From Alloboseaceae bacterium BT-24-1 (lineage in GTDB: Bacteria > Pseudomonadota > Alphaproteobacteria > Rhizobiales > Beijerinckiaceae), in the NCBI GenBank assembly GCA_025846845.1, contig JAOYTL010000018.1, positions 1 through 64,000 on the forward strand: a stretch of DNA of 64,000 nt, given 5' to 3'. Shown here one piece after another: positions 61,150 through 64,000 of this stretch. Every line of letters starts with the position of its first letter. Position 1 is the stretch's first letter. Below the pieces are notes generated by a model that saw only the letters and a list, made by a program, of their open reading frames with translations, did no database searches and had not been told where the DNA came from. The position numbers were made by a program, and so were the translations under genes.

Positions 61150-61426
61150 CGAGACCGACGTGCTCGCCTACATGACCTTCCCGACGCAGCACCGCGCCAA
61201 GCTGCATTCGACGAATCCGCTGGAGCGCCCCAACGGCGAGATCAAGCGCCGCACCGAGGTCAGCGGCATCTTCCCCAACGAGGCCGCCATCACCCGGCTC
61301 GTCGGCGCGATCCTGCTCGAACAGAATGACGAATGGGGCGTCCAGCGCGCCCGCTACATCACGCTGGAAAGCATCGCGCCGATCAGCGATGATCCCATCG
61401 TCTGCCTGCCAGCCGTGGCGGCCTGA
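61150..61426 (+). mobile_element. C-terminal remnant of an IS256-family transposase
   Basis: The plus strand reads 'HSTNPLERPNGEIKRRTEVS' followed by 'GIFPNEAAITRLVGAILLEQ' and 'NDEWGVQRARYITLES', the classic IS256-family C-terminus, up to TGA at 61424-61426. The catalytic core is missing. It directly abuts the IS1182-like remnant on the opposite strand, so two elements were nested or fused by deletion. The following 61427-61704 holds nothing recognisable. Confidence 0.8.
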
Positions 61427-61704
61427 CCAGCCCGGCCAACGCCGGCAGTCGACGATCCCCTACCGTCAGCTACACCACCAGCCGGAACCCCGGCTGAGTG
61501 CTGCCTTCGCGGCCAACGCTCAATCGTGCCGCTGGATCGTCGGACGATCGCCTCCGCAGAAAACGAATGAATCCAAGGCGAAGCTGCGCCAATTGGCGTC
61601 ATTCAGTTAGTGGCAGAGCGAGCTCTACTGCGTACAGGCGCCTTGCCTCGCGCAAACGCAACTCGCCTGACTGTCATCTAATACATTGAGATATATAGGA
61701 AAAA

Positions 61705-61781
61705 TGGCGCGCCCGACACGATTCGAACGTGTGACCTTTGCCTTCGGAGGGCAACGCTCTATCCAGCTGAGCTACGGGCGC
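61705..61781 (-). tRNA. tRNA-Arg (anticodon CCG)
   Basis: On the minus strand a 77-base cloverleaf is present: acceptor GCGCCCG/CGGGCGC, D arm GCTC...GAGC, anticodon stem TTGCC/GGCAA with loop CTCCGAA (anticodon CCG, reading CGG), T arm ACACG-TTCGAAT-CGTGT, discriminator G and encoded CCA. The 3' end points toward the IS remnants and the secretion/siderophore genes. Confidence 0.95.
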
Positions 61782-61867
61782 AAACCGTGCAGGCTGGATA
61801 GCCGATCCCAGCTGCTTCGGCAACGAGGGAATTCGCGGGAGCGGCTCTCGTCTCCCGCAATCCGTTT

Positions 61868-64000
61868 CTAGACCTTTTCCTCCTTGGGCCGGGTCGATGG
61901 CCGCAGGCGCTCGCGCAGGCCCTGGAAGACGACATAGAGCGCCGGGATCACGAAGATGCCGAGGAAGGACGCGAACAGCATGCCGCCGAAGACGGGCGTG
62001 CCAACATCGCGCCTTGCGAGCTTCGACGGCCCCTCGGCGATGACGAGCGGCAGCAGGCCGAGGATGAAGGCGAAGGACGTCATCATCACCGGGCGGAAGC
62101 GCAGCCGCGCGCCTTCCGTCGCCGCATGCAGGAGCGGGTGCCCTTTCTCGCGCAATTCCTTGGCGAACTCGACGATCAGGATGCCGTTCTTCGCCGCGAG
62201 GCCGATCAGCACGACGATGCCGATCTGGGCGTAGAGGTCGAGCGTCAGCTTGGCGATGACGATGGCGACGAAGGCGCCGAGCACCGCGACCGCCACCGAG
62301 AGCAGCACGGGCACGGGGATGGTCCAGCTTTCATAGAGCGCGACCAGGAAGAGGTAGGCGAAGAGCAGCGCGAAGGCGAGGATGATCGTCGTCTGGCCCT
62401 CGGCCCGCTTCTCCTGGAAGGAGACGTCGGTCCATTCGCCGCGATAGCCCGTCGACAGCGTCTTGGCTGAAACGGCTTCCATCGCCTTCAGCGCCTGGCC
62501 GGAGGAGACGCCCGGGGCAGGAGAGCCCTGCAGCGTCACCGCCAGGCGATTATTGTAGCGGATCAGCGCCTGCGGGCCGACCTCGACCCTGGCCTCGACG
62601 AAGGAGCGCAGCGGGACCATGTCGCCGGACTTGCTGCGGACATTGATGCGATAGATGTCGTTGACCGAGGCGCGGTCGGTGCCTTCTGCCTGCACCTGGA
62701 CCTGCCAGGTGCGGCCGAACAGGTTCATGTCGTTGACGTAGTAGCCGCCGAGCGAGGCCTGCAGCGCCTGGAAGACGTCGCTCAGCGCGACGCCGAGGAT
62801 CTGGACCTTGTCGCGGTCGATGTCGAGATAGATCGACGGCGCCGAGTCCGAGAAGGTCGAGAAGACGCGCCGCAATTGCGGGTCCTGGTTGGCGGCGACG
62901 GTGAGGCCGCGCAACGCCTGGCCGAGCGCCTTGGGATCTGAGGAACCCATGTCCATCAGCACGTAGCTGAAGCCGCCGCCGGTGCCGAGGCCGATGATCG
63001 GCGGCGGCGCGACCGGGACGACGTTGCCATCGCGCACGCTACGGAACTTCTGGGCCAGCCGGGCGATGACCGCCGAAGCCGAGTCCTCCGGGCCTTTGCG
63101 CTCGTCGAACGGCTTCAGGGTCACCACGAAGAAGCCGGCATTGGGCTGGGAATAGTTGTCGATGAAGTTGAGGCCGATGACCGTGGAATAGTCCGCGATC
63201 GCCTTCTCCGTCTTCAGGATGCCCTCGACCTCGGCGGCGAGCGCCGATGTCCGCCCGATCGAGGCGCCGTCCGGCAATTGCGCGACGACGAAGAAGGCGC
63301 CCTGGTCGTCCTCCGGCAGGAAGCCGGTGGGAGTGATGCGCCCCATCGCATAGATGCCGGCGCCGAAGGCCGCGGTCAAAGCGATGCTGATGAGCGCGAC
63401 GCGCACGAGGCGCGCCACGGCGGAGCCGTAGCGGTCGCGCGTCCAGTCGATGCCGCGCATGACGTAGCCGATCGGCCCGCGCCGTGGCCCGTGATGGGGC
63501 TTCAGCAGGATGGCGCAGAGCGCCGGCGACAGCGTCAGCGCGTTGATTGCTGAGAGCACCATCGCGACCGCGACGGTGACGGCGAACTGGCGGAAGAGCT
63601 CGCCGGAAATCCCGGGGATGAAGGCGACCGGCACGAAGACCGAGAGCAGCACCAGCGTGATCGCGATGATCGGGGCGACGATCTCGCCCATGGCGCGCTT
63701 GGTCGCCTCGGCCGGCGTCAGCTCGGGATGCTCCTCCATCACGCGCTCGACGTTCTCGATAACGACGATCGCGTCGTCGACGACGATGCCGATGGCGAGG
63801 ACCACGGCGAGCAGCGAGACGGTGTTGGCGGAGTAGCCGATGGCATTGAGCACGATGAAGGCGCCGACCAGGCTCACCGGCACGGCGATGGTCGGGATCA
63901 GCGTCGCCCTGAGATTGCCGAGGAACAGGTAGACGACAAGCACGACGAGGACGAAGGCCTCGATCAGCGTCTTCTGCACCTCGTGGATCGTGGCGGTGAC
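61868..64000 (-). CDS. RND (HAE1/AcrB-type) efflux pump permease, 5' end outside window
   Basis: At least 710 C-terminal-side residues of a hydrophobe/amphiphile efflux RND transporter. Visible parts: 'VLVVYLFLGNLRATLIPTIAVPVSLVGAF' (first membrane group), 'VLAIGIVVDDAIVVIENVER' with the proton-relay Asp pair, the large second porter region, and 'QIGIVVLIGLAAKNGILIVEFAKELRE' with the conserved Lys. The frame continues past base 64000, so about a third of the protein is missing from view. The membrane-fusion partner is probably encoded further upstream, outside the window. Confidence 0.95.
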   Translation of the reverse strand, partial: VTATIHEVQKTLIEAFVLVVLVVYLFLGNLRATLIPTIAVPVSLVGAFIVLNAIGYSANTVSLLAVVLAIGIVVDDAIVVIENVERVMEEHPELTPAEATKRAMGEIVAPIIAITLVLLSVFVPVAFIPGISGELFRQFAVTVAVAMVLSAINALTLSPALCAILLKPHHGPRRGPIGYVMRGIDWTRDRYGSAVARLVRVALISIALTAAFGAGIYAMGRITPTGFLPEDDQGAFFVVAQLPDGASIGRTSALAAEVEGILKTEKAIADYSTVIGLNFIDNYSQPNAGFFVVTLKPFDERKGPEDSASAVIARLAQKFRSVRDGNVVPVAPPPIIGLGTGGGFSYVLMDMGSSDPKALGQALRGLTVAANQDPQLRRVFSTFSDSAPSIYLDIDRDKVQILGVALSDVFQALQASLGGYYVNDMNLFGRTWQVQVQAEGTDRASVNDIYRINVRSKSGDMVPLRSFVEARVEVGPQALIRYNNRLAVTLQGSPAPGVSSGQALKAMEAVSAKTLSTGYRGEWTDVSFQEKRAEGQTTIILAFALLFAYLFLVALYESWTIPVPVLLSVAVAVLGAFVAIVIAKLTLDLYAQIGIVVLIGLAAKNGILIVEFAKELREKGHPLLHAATEGARLRFRPVMMTSFAFILGLLPLVIAEGPSKLARRDVGTPVFGGMLFASFLGIFVIPALYVVFQGLRERLRPSTRPKEEKV

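Overview
The window is a high-GC chromosome segment with alphaproteobacterial character. Coding density is high, with many ATGA/GTGA start-stop overlaps, ribose-type and Liv-type ABC systems, an IrtA-like ABC remnant, and IS1182- and IS256-type transposase remnants. The overall gene style resembles Hyphomicrobiales such as Bosea. That placement is inference from gene content, because no marker gene other than a tRNA-Arg is present.

Region 1 (169-13993) is small-molecule catabolism. A divergent pair (Ldh2-type imine/keto-acid reductase and a two-cysteine 4-hydroxyproline epimerase) is followed by one long plus-strand operon. That operon encodes a ribose-type ABC importer (binding protein, double-ATPase, permease), a SorC-family regulator, an aldo/keto reductase, a GlpD-like flavoprotein, a class I aldolase, an FGGY kinase and a GMC oxidoreductase. 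It looks like uptake, oxidation, phosphorylation and aldol cleavage of a polyol or short sugar that cannot be named from sequence.

Region 2 (14018-24749) has a LysR regulator diverging from an aldehyde dehydrogenase, a DapA-fold lyase, a 3-hydroxyanthranilate 3,4-dioxygenase, a complete Liv-type ABC importer, a kynurenine-formamidase-like hydrolase with an extra N-terminal domain, and an aspartate-dehydrogenase-family enzyme. It reads as a 3-hydroxyanthranilate (kynurenine-type) ring-cleavage cluster. The usual decarboxylase is absent from this window and two unusual enzymes are present.

Region 3 (25961-51327) is iron acquisition. It contains a FecBCDE-type ferric-chelate importer coupled to an NtaA/EmoA-type flavin monooxygenase, an IclR regulator, a TonB-dependent receptor, an O-methyltransferase and a full 2,3-dihydroxybenzoate set (entC, entE, entB, entA, phosphopantetheinyl transferase). 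Its NRPS looks like vibriobactin synthetase VibF cut into separate proteins: Cy; Cy-A; a VibH-like free condensation enzyme; and C-PCP-C. A ViuB-like ferric-siderophore reductase and HemP follow. The expected product is a catecholate-oxazoline(or thiazoline)-polyamine siderophore of the vibriobactin/agrobactin/parabactin kind.

Region 4 (51423-53471) is decayed DNA. It holds a small HTH gene and minus-strand remnants of another siderophore-uptake locus (AraC regulator, ABC exporter-fold importer, TonB receptor tail, and a small gene with an in-frame stop).

Region 5 (53472-60471) is a type I secretion pair (ABC and HlyD-like adaptor) facing a 1257-residue secreted protein with three near-identical 112-residue repeats, an SGNH/GDSL esterase domain and RTX repeats. 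The right edge has two IS remnants, a tRNA-Arg(CCG), and the 3' part of an RND efflux pump gene running off the window. I recognise nothing in bases 1-168.
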